Source of the DNA: JACPAP01 sp035287045
GTDB taxonomy: Bacteria > Gemmatimonadota > Gemmatimonadetes > Gemmatimonadales > GWC2-71-9
Direction of reading: 5' to 3'
Length of the DNA stretch: 26,655 bases
Assembly (NCBI GenBank): GCA_035287045.1
Contig: DATECF010000229.1
Location: 1-26,655, forward strand
The notes beneath the pieces are model-generated. The model saw only the letters and a program-made list of their open reading frames with translations, had not been told where the DNA came from and did not search any database. Shown piece by piece: positions 15,555 to 22,694 of this stretch. A program made the translations under genes and the position numbers. Numbering within the stretch: the stretch's first letter is position 1; the number at the start of each line of letters is the position of its first letter.

Positions 15555-16244
15555 ATGGCCCTCGTCGAGATTCGTGACGTCCACAAGAGCTTTCACCGTG
15601 ACACCCAGCGCATTGACGTCTTCACCGGCCTGGATCTGGACATCCAGCCCGGGAGCTTCCTGGCGCTGATGGGACCCTCGGGCTCCGGGAAGTCCACGCT
15701 CCTCAACCTCCTGGCCGGCCTGGACCGGCCCACCAGCGGCATGGTGAAGGTGGCGGACTCGGTGGTGAGCGCGATGACATCAGCGCAGCTCGCGCCCTGG
15801 CGCGCCCGGCACATCGGGTTCGTGTTCCAGCAGTTCAACCTGCTGCCGGTGCTCACCGCGTACCAGAACGTGGAGCTGCCGTTGCTGCTCACCCGCCTCT
15901 CCAAGAAGGAGCGGGACGAGCGGGTGCGGATCGCGTTGGGGGTGGTGGGGCTGGACGACCGCATGGATCATTACCCGCGCCAGCTCTCGGGCGGGCAGGA
16001 GCAGCGCACGGCCATCGCGCGGGCCATCGTGGGGGACCCGACGCTGATCTTGCTGGATGAGCCCACCGGCCAGCTGGATGCGAACAGCTCGCAGGAAGTG
16101 CTCGGCTTGCTCCAGCGGCTCAATCAGGAATTCACGAAGACGATCGTGGTCGTGACCCACGATCCGCACGTTTCGGAGCGGGCCAAGACGATCCTGCACC
16201 TCGAGAAGGGTGACCTGATCGAAAAGCACGCGGTGGCCCAATGA
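15555..16244 (+). CDS. ABC transporter ATP-binding protein, MacB/LolD-type
   Basis: 229 residues with a full set of ATPase motifs: Walker A GPSGSGKS (40-47), Q-loop Gln92 in FQQFNLLP, signature LSGGQ (144-148), Walker B LILLDE (164-169), D-loop TGQLD and switch His202 in VVVTHD. The family energises mechanotransmission (MacB) or lipoprotein release (LolCDE) rather than substrate passage through the membrane. Here the ATPase is a separate polypeptide from its two permeases, unlike MacB where they are fused. Its stop overlaps the first permease start by 4 bp. Confidence 0.95.
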   Translation: MALVEIRDVHKSFHRDTQRIDVFTGLDLDIQPGSFLALMGPSGSGKSTLLNLLAGLDRPTSGMVKVADSVVSAMTSAQLAPWRARHIGFVFQQFNLLPVLTAYQNVELPLLLTRLSKKERDERVRIALGVVGLDDRMDHYPRQLSGGQEQRTAIARAIVGDPTLILLDEPTGQLDANSSQEVLGLLQRLNQEFTKTIVVVTHDPHVSERAKTILHLEKGDLIEKHAVAQ

Positions 16245-17383
16245 AATTCCTGCCGTTGATCCTGTCCAACCTGTTCCGCCACAAGCGGCGGACCATGCTC
16301 ACCATCGCCAGTGTGGCGCTGGCGCTGTTCCTGTTCGCCTCGCTCCGCACGGTGGTCACGACCATCGGCGCGTACTCGGAGTGGGGGAGCGCCCGCCGGC
16401 TGGTGACCACCAACGCCACCGGCATCGTGTTCTCGCTACCCCTGGCATATGCCAATCGCCTGAGCGCCGTGCGGGGCGTGGACGCGGTGAGCTGGGCCAA
16501 CTGGTTTGGTGGACGTTACGGAGACGGTAAGCGATTCTTCGCCAACTTCGCCGTGGATCCCGAGTCCTACCTCGAGATGTACCCCGAAATCGTGTTGCCG
16601 CCGGACCAGCGCGCGGCGTGGCTCCGCGAGAAAGCGTCGGCCGTCGTGGGCATTCGGCTGCTGGGCGTCTTTGGATGGCGCCTCGGCCAGGACATCACGC
16701 TGCAGGGGACCATCTTTCCCGGCGACTGGACGCTCACCATCCGGGGCGTGTACACCGTGTCGGATCCGCTGATCAATGACGACATGCTGTTGTTTCGCCA
16801 CGACTATCTGGATGAGCGGATTGGGCGCGCGGGACAAGCGGGCTGGTACGTGCTGAAGATCGCCAATCCGGAAGAAGCGGGGCAGGTGGGCAAGGCGGTG
16901 GACGACATGTTCCGGAATTCCAGCTCGCCCACCAAGACCGGCACCGAGCAGGAGTTCAATGCCAGCTTCGCGACGATGTGGGGGAACGTGGGGCTCTTGA
17001 TGAACACCATCGGGCTCGCGGTGGTCTTCGCCATTCTGCTGGTCACCGCCAACGCGATGATGATGAGCGCCCGGGAGCGGACCGGCGAGATCGCGGTCTT
17101 GAAGACCATTGGGTTCACGGATCGGATGCTGTTTACCCTCACCATGCTGGAGGCCGGGGCGATCACGCTGATCGGCGCGGTGCTGGGCCTGGGTACGGCC
17201 AAGGCGCTGTACAAGGGTACCAACTTCAACGCCGCCGGCTTCCTGCCCGGGTTTGACGTGACGGTCAGCACCCTGGTGACCGGCCTGGGGATCGCGCTGG
17301 TGCTGATGCTGGCCAGCGGTCTGGTCCCGGCGATGCGGGCCGCGCGGCTGCCGGTGACCCAGGCGTTGAGGCACGTCGAATGA
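16241..17383 (+). CDS. ABC transporter permease, FtsX/MacB type (first)
   Basis: 380 residues: one N-terminal helix (~18-42) after a basic start (NLFRHKRRT), a large periplasmic domain (~45-250), then three C-terminal helices (~252-275, ~297-322, ~340-368). Between the second and third helices is the cytoplasmic coupling segment ARERTGEIAVLKTIGFTDR, the standard MacB/FtsX contact with the ATPase. The last stretch (LVPAMRAARLPVTQALRHVE) is the usual end of this family. It starts inside the ATPase stop and ends inside the next permease start, so all three are translationally coupled. Confidence 0.93.
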   Translation: MKFLPLILSNLFRHKRRTMLTIASVALALFLFASLRTVVTTIGAYSEWGSARRLVTTNATGIVFSLPLAYANRLSAVRGVDAVSWANWFGGRYGDGKRFFANFAVDPESYLEMYPEIVLPPDQRAAWLREKASAVVGIRLLGVFGWRLGQDITLQGTIFPGDWTLTIRGVYTVSDPLINDDMLLFRHDYLDERIGRAGQAGWYVLKIANPEEAGQVGKAVDDMFRNSSSPTKTGTEQEFNASFATMWGNVGLLMNTIGLAVVFAILLVTANAMMMSARERTGEIAVLKTIGFTDRMLFTLTMLEAGAITLIGAVLGLGTAKALYKGTNFNAAGFLPGFDVTVSTLVTGLGIALVLMLASGLVPAMRAARLPVTQALRHVE

Positions 17384-18540
17384 TTCCCATCGTCTACAAC
17401 GTGCGCAGCGTGCGCCAGCGGCCGGTGTCCACGGCGCTCACGGCGCTGGGCGTGGGGCTGGTGGTGGCGGTGTTCATCGGGACGCTGGCCCTGGCCAACG
17501 GGTTCCGGCACGCGCTGGTGCGGACCGGCTCGGACCGCAACGTGTTCGTGCTCAGGAAAGGCGCGGACGCCGAGATGTCGAGCGGGCTGTCGCGCGAGAC
17601 CGCCAGCATCATCTCGGCGTTGCCGCATATCGCCGCCGGCCCGGACGGGCGGCCCATGGTGAGCCCCGAGGTGTACGTGCTGGTCCCGCTCGGGCGGATC
17701 CAGGACACCAGCAAGGTCACCAACGTGGTGGCCCGCGGGGTGAGCGATCAGGCGTGGATCGTCCGGAACAATGTCCAGGTGGTGGCGGGCCGCCGGCCGG
17801 TATCGGGGCGCGCCGAGGTGTGCGTGGGGCAGAAACTGGTGGCCCGGTTCCCCCACACGGCTGTGGGAGATCGGTTGCGGTTCGCGGGGCGCGACTGGGA
17901 GGTGGTCTGTCACTTCACCGCGGGCGGATCGTCGTTCGAGTCCGAGGTCTGGGGTGAGAACGAGCAGTACATGCCCGTGTTCCGGGGCGAGGTATTCCAG
18001 TCCATCACGTTCCGGCTCCAGGACCCCGCCACGTTCGAGGACGTCAAGCGGGAGCTGGAGGCGGACCGGCGCGTCACGGTGGACGTGCACCGGGAGCGGG
18101 ACTTCTACGTGCAGCAGTCGGCGCTGCTGGACCGGATTCTCCGCATCCTGGCGATACTCATCACCAGCATCATGGCGGTGGGGGCGATCTTCGGGGCGGT
18201 GAACACCATGTACGCCGCGGTCTCCGCTCGCGCCCCGGAGATTGCGGTGCTGCTCACGCTGGGATTCAAGCCGCGGAGCGTGCTGGCCAGCTTCTTGATC
18301 GAGTCAGCGGTGATCGCGGCAATCGGTGGCGCGGTGGGCTGCCTGATCGCGCTTCCGGTCAACGGGATCGTCACCAGCACCACCAACTGGGCCAGCTTCA
18401 GCGAAGTGGCGTTCAGCTTCCGGATTACGCCGAAGCTGTTGTTGGACGGGATGATCTTCGCGGTGGTGATGGGGGTGCTGGGCGGGTTCTTCCCGGCGAG
18501 GAGGGCGGCGAAGCTGCCCGTCATCGAGGCGTTGCGCTAG
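17380..18540 (+). CDS. ABC transporter permease, FtsX/MacB type (second)
   Basis: 386 residues with the same plan as the preceding permease: helix ~15-40, periplasmic domain ~45-250, then three helices (~252-278, ~300-325, ~350-372). The coupling segment SARAPEIAVLLTLGFKPR replaces the ARERTGEIAVLKTIG of the first, and the end is FFPARRAAKLPVIEALR. The two permeases share the fold but only low identity by eye, so the complex is likely a heterodimer like LolC/LolE rather than a MacB homodimer. Substrate unknown; lipid, lipoprotein, peptide or siderophore export are all possible. Confidence 0.93.
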   Translation: MIPIVYNVRSVRQRPVSTALTALGVGLVVAVFIGTLALANGFRHALVRTGSDRNVFVLRKGADAEMSSGLSRETASIISALPHIAAGPDGRPMVSPEVYVLVPLGRIQDTSKVTNVVARGVSDQAWIVRNNVQVVAGRRPVSGRAEVCVGQKLVARFPHTAVGDRLRFAGRDWEVVCHFTAGGSSFESEVWGENEQYMPVFRGEVFQSITFRLQDPATFEDVKRELEADRRVTVDVHRERDFYVQQSALLDRILRILAILITSIMAVGAIFGAVNTMYAAVSARAPEIAVLLTLGFKPRSVLASFLIESAVIAAIGGAVGCLIALPVNGIVTSTTNWASFSEVAFSFRITPKLLLDGMIFAVVMGVLGGFFPARRAAKLPVIEALR

Positions 18541-18543
18541 TCC

Positions 18544-19413
18544 ATGCGACATGCCCCTCTCCTGGTCCTGCTTGCGGGCGTGGCGCAGGCGCAAACCGGC
18601 ACGGAGATTTACGTGGCCCGCCTTTCCCGGAGCGGCGACGCCCTCACGGTTGCGGCCCCGGCCAACGTGACCAACCGCGCCGGATACGACAACCAACCCT
18701 CGTTCACGCCCGACGGGCGCGCCATCCTGTTCACCTCCATCCGCGAAGGCCGGCCGGCGGATATCTACCGGTACGACCTGGCGTCCCGCGCCACGGCGCG
18801 GCTCACGCACACGGCGGAAAGCGAGTATTCGCCCACCGTGACGCCGGACGGAACCCACTTTTCGGTGATTCGCGTGGAGACGGATTCCACGCAACGCCTC
18901 TGGAAGTTCCGCCTGGACGGCTCGGCCCCGGAGCTGGTGCTCACCGGCGTCAAACCGGTGGGCTACCACGCCTGGGGCAACGACAACCTGCTGGGGCTGT
19001 TCGTGTTGGGCAACCCGGCGACGCTCCAGATTGCGGACACGCGGACCGGTACGGCGACGGTGGTTGCTGAGCGCATCGGACGCTCACTTCACCGGGTGCC
19101 GGGACGTGAAGCGATCAGTTTTCTCCATCGCACCGGGCCTGAGCCCTATTACATCAAGGCGATGGACCTCGGATCGCGCACCATTCGTGCCGTCGCACCG
19201 GCCCCGGAGGGCAGCGAGTTCCACGCCTGGTTGCCGGACGGCACGCTCATCGTGGGGTTGGGGTCGAAGCTGCTTACCTGGGCGCCGGCCGGCGGGCGGT
19301 GGGTGGAGATCGCGGATCTCGCGGCGCACGGCGTGACCGAGATCAGCCGGCTGGCGGTGAGCCCGGACGGCGGCATGCTGGCCATCGTGGCGGAGGACCA
19401 GGCTGGGCGCTAG
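18544..19413 (+). CDS. Secreted PD40/TolB-like beta-propeller protein
   Basis: 289 residues with an N-terminal signal (residues ~1-17, ending AQAQ). Propeller blades contain the PD40 pattern: DNQPSFTPDGRAILFTSIREGRPADIYRYDLAS (~49-81), ESEYSPTVTPDGTHFSVIRV (~90-109) and a final ISRLAVSPDGGMLAIV (~267-282). Proteins of this kind are periplasmic; TolB is the best known, but this one is shorter and lacks the TolB N-terminal domain, so calling it TolB would be unsafe. It starts 3 bases after the second permease stop and is probably in the transporter transcript. It converges on the next gene with only 18 bp between stops. Confidence 0.85.
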   Translation: MRHAPLLVLLAGVAQAQTGTEIYVARLSRSGDALTVAAPANVTNRAGYDNQPSFTPDGRAILFTSIREGRPADIYRYDLASRATARLTHTAESEYSPTVTPDGTHFSVIRVETDSTQRLWKFRLDGSAPELVLTGVKPVGYHAWGNDNLLGLFVLGNPATLQIADTRTGTATVVAERIGRSLHRVPGREAISFLHRTGPEPYYIKAMDLGSRTIRAVAPAPEGSEFHAWLPDGTLIVGLGSKLLTWAPAGGRWVEIADLAAHGVTEISRLAVSPDGGMLAIVAEDQAGR

Positions 19414-19431
19414 GCCGCAGGCGCCGTTGAG

Positions 19432-20529
19432 CTACCCCCGGCACTTCCGCGTAAACTCTCGCTCCACCCGCGCGGGATCGTTGATGGTCCGGTAGAAGGC
19501 ATCCAGGTACTCGATCGTTTCCTGGGCCACCTTGGGGTCCAGTCCCGCCTGCTCCCGGTAGAGTTGGTAGATCGCGTCCTTCTGCTCATTGAACAGAGCG
19601 AACACCTTCGGGAGGCTGGGGGCGGAGGAACAGAGTCCGCGGTAGGTTCGGTCCCGAACGCTTCGAATCCCCAGGTCGCGTTCCGCCGGCTTGAACAGCT
19701 GGTCCGCGTAGCGCGTGTTTACCAGGCCTGAGATGTCGAAGTCGTAGGGGACCGAGAAGACCGGCCCGGCACCCGGGTCACCAATGGCCCGGGTATTGTG
19801 GCAGCAGTTATCCTCGCCGGGTTCGGCGTTGAAGGCCGACCAATCCGGGTTGCCGATCATGTACTGGAAGACCCCAATCAAGGCCAGGTAGTCCTGCTCG
19901 GCCACGTCCGGCGGGACGGCATGGGTCGTCAACACCAGCCACCCGTGCCGGGCCGCCAACAGGTCGTCGTCCTCGATCAGAAACCCAAACCGGGTGAGCG
20001 TGTCGAGTTCCCCATCCGAGTCGATATACGTGATCCGGGCGAGGCGCACGCGGAAGCTCAAGTCCGAAAGCAGGTTGAAGACGCGATACCCCAGGTACTC
20101 CTTCAACGTGTATTGCTCGTACTCGGCGCGCTCGTTCTGGCAGTGCACCGCCAGCTTCAGCTTGTCCTGCCCGCGAAAGGTCTCCGACTCGACCTGCCCC
20201 TTGTCGAAATCGAGCCGCAGCGGGGGAAACTGGCAGATCCGGCGGCTGAGGCGGCTCTTGCCGCGGGTGCGGATTTCCACGTCGAGGTTCACGTCCTGAC
20301 CGCCGGCCCGGTGGTGCACCACGGTCCCGGGGTATTCCTCGCTCTCCGGGTTCCGCTCCTTGAAGATGGTGGTGAGCGGCGCCTCGATGGTGAGCCTCAG
20401 CGGCTCGTGACTGGCAAACAGAGGCTGCGACGCGGCGATCCGGCGGATGGAATCGGGGATCGCCGTTTGCGCGGACCCGGATGTGCTCCAGGCAACCGCG
20501 AGGGTACACAGGGTCCCAACCAACCGCAT
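19432..20529 (-). CDS. Secreted protein with CotH-kinase-like pattern
   Basis: 365 residues with a signal peptide (1-20, ending GSAQ) and GGAGG 5 bases before the start. CotH proteins are atypical kinases of spore coats and secreted effectors. The parallels, by eye, are RGKSRLSRR then LRLDFDKGQ (CotH: RGNSS.. then IKFDK), KLKLAVHCQ...LKEYLGYRVFNLL...RVRLARITYIDSDGE (CotH: conserved helix and NGEYLG strand), IGVFQYMIGNPDWS with the N..D catalytic pattern, and VPYDFDISG with a possible metal-binding Asp. The typical glycine-rich loop is less clear, so activity is uncertain. It is a predicted periplasmic or secreted protein transcribed downstream of the DUF4173 gene across a 70-bp gap. Confidence 0.65.
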   Translation of the reverse strand: MRLVGTLCTLAVAWSTSGSAQTAIPDSIRRIAASQPLFASHEPLRLTIEAPLTTIFKERNPESEEYPGTVVHHRAGGQDVNLDVEIRTRGKSRLSRRICQFPPLRLDFDKGQVESETFRGQDKLKLAVHCQNERAEYEQYTLKEYLGYRVFNLLSDLSFRVRLARITYIDSDGELDTLTRFGFLIEDDDLLAARHGWLVLTTHAVPPDVAEQDYLALIGVFQYMIGNPDWSAFNAEPGEDNCCHNTRAIGDPGAGPVFSVPYDFDISGLVNTRYADQLFKPAERDLGIRSVRDRTYRGLCSSAPSLPKVFALFNEQKDAIYQLYREQAGLDPKVAQETIEYLDAFYRTINDPARVEREFTRKCRG

Positions 20530-20578
20530 GGCGCCTCCACGTGAGCGTCGTCGTTACCTAATGTTTCGCCTGCGGGGC

Positions 20579-20590
20579 GGTTGCGCAACC
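20579..20590. repeat. 12-bp perfect palindrome between the two minus-strand genes
   Basis: GGTTGCGCAACC lies 10 bases past the DUF4173 stop. As a hairpin it would have a 4-bp stem and no T-run, so it is not a convincing terminator; it could be a protein site or chance. Confidence 0.3.
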
Positions 20591-20599
20591 AGGTGAATG

Positions 20600-22072
20600 T
20601 TACCTCGAGGCCCGGGGCGGCTCCTGGCAGGTATTCCCGAATGACGCGATCTTCCCTACCGCACGACGGGCACGGGTTCGCGCCAGGCTCCAGTCGCGCC
20701 AGTCTCCCGTGGATGCGGCGTGACGGCGGAGCAGCTCGTTGGCGAGCGTGCAGCGGCCTTCAAGGGCGAGGTCGTTGAGCCGGGAGACCAGGACGGGGGC
20801 GGCGTCACCACCCAGCTTTGCGAGGTGCGCCACGTCGGCCCCTCGGGGTCCGGGGTGATCCAGGTTGTACCGGGCGATGAACGCCCGCGGGTTCATCAGA
20901 TTCAAGCCTGCCAGCAGGACCACGGCCGCGACCACGGAACCGAACGCCGCGCGAGTGGGTTGGCCCCGCAGCACGGTGCGCGTGAACACGGCGATGGTGG
21001 CGCCGATCCACAACATCACCGCGGTGCCGTACACCCGGTCCTCGGTCAGGCCATAGGCTCGGACGTACAGTCCCATGCGCCACAGCGCCGACACCAGGAC
21101 CAGTCCGGTCAACGCCAGCTGCAGGGTCATGAGGTTCTTGAGGGACGCGGTCTCACGCCCGTTGGCCGCCGGGCCCGTGATGAAGGGCGCCCCGTACACC
21201 AGGGGAAGCGAGAGCGCCGACGCCGCGATCATCTGGAAGAAGCCGCGGCGCGCGTACTCCGCGTACGTGAGGCCGGTTTGGGCTTGAATGAACCCTTCGC
21301 CTCCGAACAAGCTCCCTGCCTGGGTGGCGACGAAGGTGATGAACACCAGGGCGACGGCGCCCAGCACGGTGAGGACCGCCAGATGGGTCAGGCCCGGCTG
21401 GACCCTTGGGATCATCGGTGGGCGGGACGGGCTGGCCACGGCCCACAGGTACCCGGCGATGGCCCAGGCCAGGACTCCGGTCAGGAACACGTGGGATGCG
21501 ATCTGGGCGAGGTTCACACTGATCAAGGACGACACCGCGGCGCCGAACACCGGGTCCGCCGACGCAAACAGGCCTCCGAAGACGAACACCACCGGGAGCG
21601 CGAGCAACAGCCCCAGGCCAATGGACGTGGCGCGAGTGGCCGAGACAGCATGCTGGACCATCGGTCGCGTCGCGGACGCGAGCGAGAAGGTCCCCAGCGC
21701 GGCGTGCCAGGCGGCCCGGGCGGGAGCGGCGACGGTTTCCAAGGCTCCGGCCGTGGCCAGCGTTGCACCGGGTACCAGGGGCAAGGAGGAGAGGGCCAGG
21801 GCGGCCAGCAGGTCCGCGGCCAACAGCATCTCCGCGTCGCGTACGGCCCACATGGCGGCGAAGAAGCCGGCGGCGAGCCAGGGCCACACCGAGCGGTTCT
21901 CGTCCGGCTCAGGTTGCCGGCCGCGCCGCAAGGCCAGGGCGATCCCGGCGACCGCCATGACGCCCAGCGTCACGTTCACGCCCCACAGCCGGGCGCGGAT
22001 CAGATAGTCCCCGAGGGCGCCCAAGGCCAGGGCGCAGGCGAGCACGGCGAGGGCGCGGCGCGGAGTTGTCAT
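20600..22072 (-). CDS. DUF4173-type polytopic membrane protein
   Basis: 490 residues from ATG 22072. An ATG at 22081 is three codons upstream but overlaps the -10 box described below, so it is unlikely to be used. There are about 11-12 hydrophobic segments and the conserved TGLTYAEYARRGFFQM motif that marks DUF4173/DUF4153-like integral membrane proteins; function is unknown to me. The last ~80 residues are a hydrophilic tail containing LDHPGPRGADVAHLAKLGGDAAPVLVSRL, predicted outside the membrane core. The gene runs upstream of the CotH-like gene on the same strand and is divergent from the cold-shock gene. In other bacteria such genes often lie next to small HTH regulators; none is nearby here, though the promoter carries an operator-like repeat. 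Confidence 0.85.
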   Translation of the reverse strand: MTTPRRALAVLACALALGALGDYLIRARLWGVNVTLGVMAVAGIALALRRGRQPEPDENRSVWPWLAAGFFAAMWAVRDAEMLLAADLLAALALSSLPLVPGATLATAGALETVAAPARAAWHAALGTFSLASATRPMVQHAVSATRATSIGLGLLLALPVVFVFGGLFASADPVFGAAVSSLISVNLAQIASHVFLTGVLAWAIAGYLWAVASPSRPPMIPRVQPGLTHLAVLTVLGAVALVFITFVATQAGSLFGGEGFIQAQTGLTYAEYARRGFFQMIAASALSLPLVYGAPFITGPAANGRETASLKNLMTLQLALTGLVLVSALWRMGLYVRAYGLTEDRVYGTAVMLWIGATIAVFTRTVLRGQPTRAAFGSVVAAVVLLAGLNLMNPRAFIARYNLDHPGPRGADVAHLAKLGGDAAPVLVSRLNDLALEGRCTLANELLRRHAASTGDWRDWSLARTRARRAVGKIASFGNTCQEPPRASR

Positions 22073-22079
22073 GGGGAGC

Positions 22080-22109
22080 ATTGTAAAGTACTTTGCACCG
22101 CAAAGTCAA
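22080..22109 (-). promoter_or_regulatory. Sigma-70-like promoter with internal operator; predicts leaderless mRNA
   Basis: On the minus strand, TTGACT (-35, 22104-22109) and TACAAT (-10, 22080-22085) are 18 bp apart. A start about 7 bases past the -10 falls at 22073-22072, which is the ATG of the DUF4173 protein. The spacer holds a perfect inverted repeat, ACTTTGC-N3-GCAAAGT (22090-22106), plus a further AAAGTACTTT palindrome (22085-22094), so a repressor would block both boxes. No Shine-Dalgarno is present. Confidence 0.6.
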
Positions 22110-22204
22110 GACCCGACAGACGTGGGGCCAGGTACCGCCCGAAACGCACCGGACGTCAGCACTAGTGCCGCGCCCTCCTCCTGGTTACTGTTAACGCAGC
22201 GTCT

Positions 22205-22222
22205 GGCGCGAAGGCACGCGCC
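22205..22222. repeat. Hairpin in the cold-shock leader
   Basis: GGCGCG-AAGGCA-CGCGCC is a perfect 6-bp stem with a 6-base loop. It is flanked by GTTAC (22184-22188) and GTAAC (22240-22244), which could close a larger outer stem. The loop AAGG could mimic a ribosome-site core. Function unknown. Confidence 0.35.
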
Positions 22223-22295
22223 GCGATTCCAGCGACACTGTAACAAGGGGACCTGGCTCAACGCCGGTCCCGTTTTTGTTGGTAGGAGCGTTTGC

Positions 22296-22312
22296 GCCGG
22301 CGTGAAGCCGGC
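22296..22312. repeat. REP-like hairpin with GTAG head
   Basis: GCCGGC-GTGAA-GCCGGC is a 6-bp stem with a 5-base loop, preceded at 22282-22290 by GTAGGAGCG. A GTAG head before a GC-rich hairpin is the hallmark of REP elements mobilised by RAYT transposases in pseudomonads and xanthomonads. Only one copy is seen here, so it may be a coincidence inside a leader. Confidence 0.3.
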
Positions 22313-22402
22313 AGCCCGAGCGGGGGGCATGATCCCGCGGCAACTGATGACCGATCGGCACGTACGGTACCACCGGACTCCGGGCGACCATCAGAACACA
22401 CC

Positions 22403-22408
22403 AAGGAG
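22403..22408 (+). promoter_or_regulatory. Strong ribosome binding site of the cold-shock gene
   Basis: AAGGAG, 7 bases before ATG 22416. It argues against the in-frame upstream ATG at 22071, which would add a 115-residue tail unlike anything in the cold-shock family. Confidence 0.85.
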
Positions 22409-22415
22409 TACGGTT

Positions 22416-22625
22416 ATGCGTACGAAGGGCACCGTGAAGTGGTTCAACGACGCCAAAGGCTTCGGGTTCATCACCCGGGAGGACGGCGAGAAGGACTGCT
22501 TCGTCCACCACTCGGCCATTCAAGCCACCGGGTTCAAGTCTCTCAGCGAAGGCCAGAAGGTGGAGTTTGACGTCGTCCAGGGTCAGAAGGGCCCCGCGGC
22601 GGAGAACGTTTCCGTGGTGGGCTGA
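22416..22625 (+). CDS. Cold-shock domain protein (CspA family)
   Basis: 69 residues forming a single five-stranded cold-shock domain. It binds single-stranded RNA/DNA through RNP1 (KGFGFI, 14-19) and RNP2 (CFVHHS, 28-33) and acts as an RNA chaperone. The start MRTKGTVKWFND and the end GPAAENVSVV are typical of the family, as is the length (65-70). It is transcribed divergently from the DUF4173 gene across a ~340-base gap, has a long leader and its own terminator, so it is probably a stand-alone gene. Confidence 0.97.
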   Translation: MRTKGTVKWFNDAKGFGFITREDGEKDCFVHHSAIQATGFKSLSEGQKVEFDVVQGQKGPAAENVSVVG

Positions 22626-22650
22626 GTCTCAGCCGCCACTGATGGTACAC

Positions 22651-22680
22651 CGGGGTCGCTCCGAAGTCGGGGCGGCCCCG
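22651..22680 (+). terminator. Hairpin terminator after the cold-shock gene
   Basis: A 13-bp stem pairs 22651-22663 with 22668-22680 around an AAGT loop; 11 pairs are Watson-Crick and 2 are G-U wobbles. It begins 25 bases after the stop codon. Only a modest T content follows (TTCCGTT), so termination may be incomplete, and read-through would enter the glycosyltransferase gene 14 bases further on. Confidence 0.7.
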
Positions 22681-22694
22681 TTCCGTTGAAGACC

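Larger units (their letters stand above)
22110..22415. other. Long non-coding leader region of the cold-shock gene
   Basis: About 305 bases with no credible gene. It holds the hairpins at 22205-22222 and 22296-22312 and, near its end, the AAGGAG ribosome site. Cold-shock genes often have long structured leaders that act as temperature-sensitive switches, and this could be one. No clear promoter hexamers stand out. Confidence 0.4.

Noticed and set aside
14211..15596. 461-residue minus-strand frame opposite the adaptor gene
   Set aside because: The composition is that of an antisense shadow; the + strand has lipoyl and coiled-coil domains in order.
18544..19413. TolB of the Tol-Pal system
   Set aside because: Too short, lacks the TolB N-terminal domain, and no TolA/Q/R or Pal neighbours; kept as a generic PD40 propeller.
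20720..22165. 481-residue open frame on the + strand opposite the DUF4173 gene
   Set aside because: It is Gln/Gly/Arg-rich with no domain pattern; the opposite strand has a clear multi-helix membrane protein with a conserved motif. High GC leaves long antisense frames open.
22071..22415. N-terminal extension of the cold-shock protein to 184 residues
   Set aside because: The frame is open but the extension has no family resemblance, and a strong AAGGAG sits before ATG 22416.
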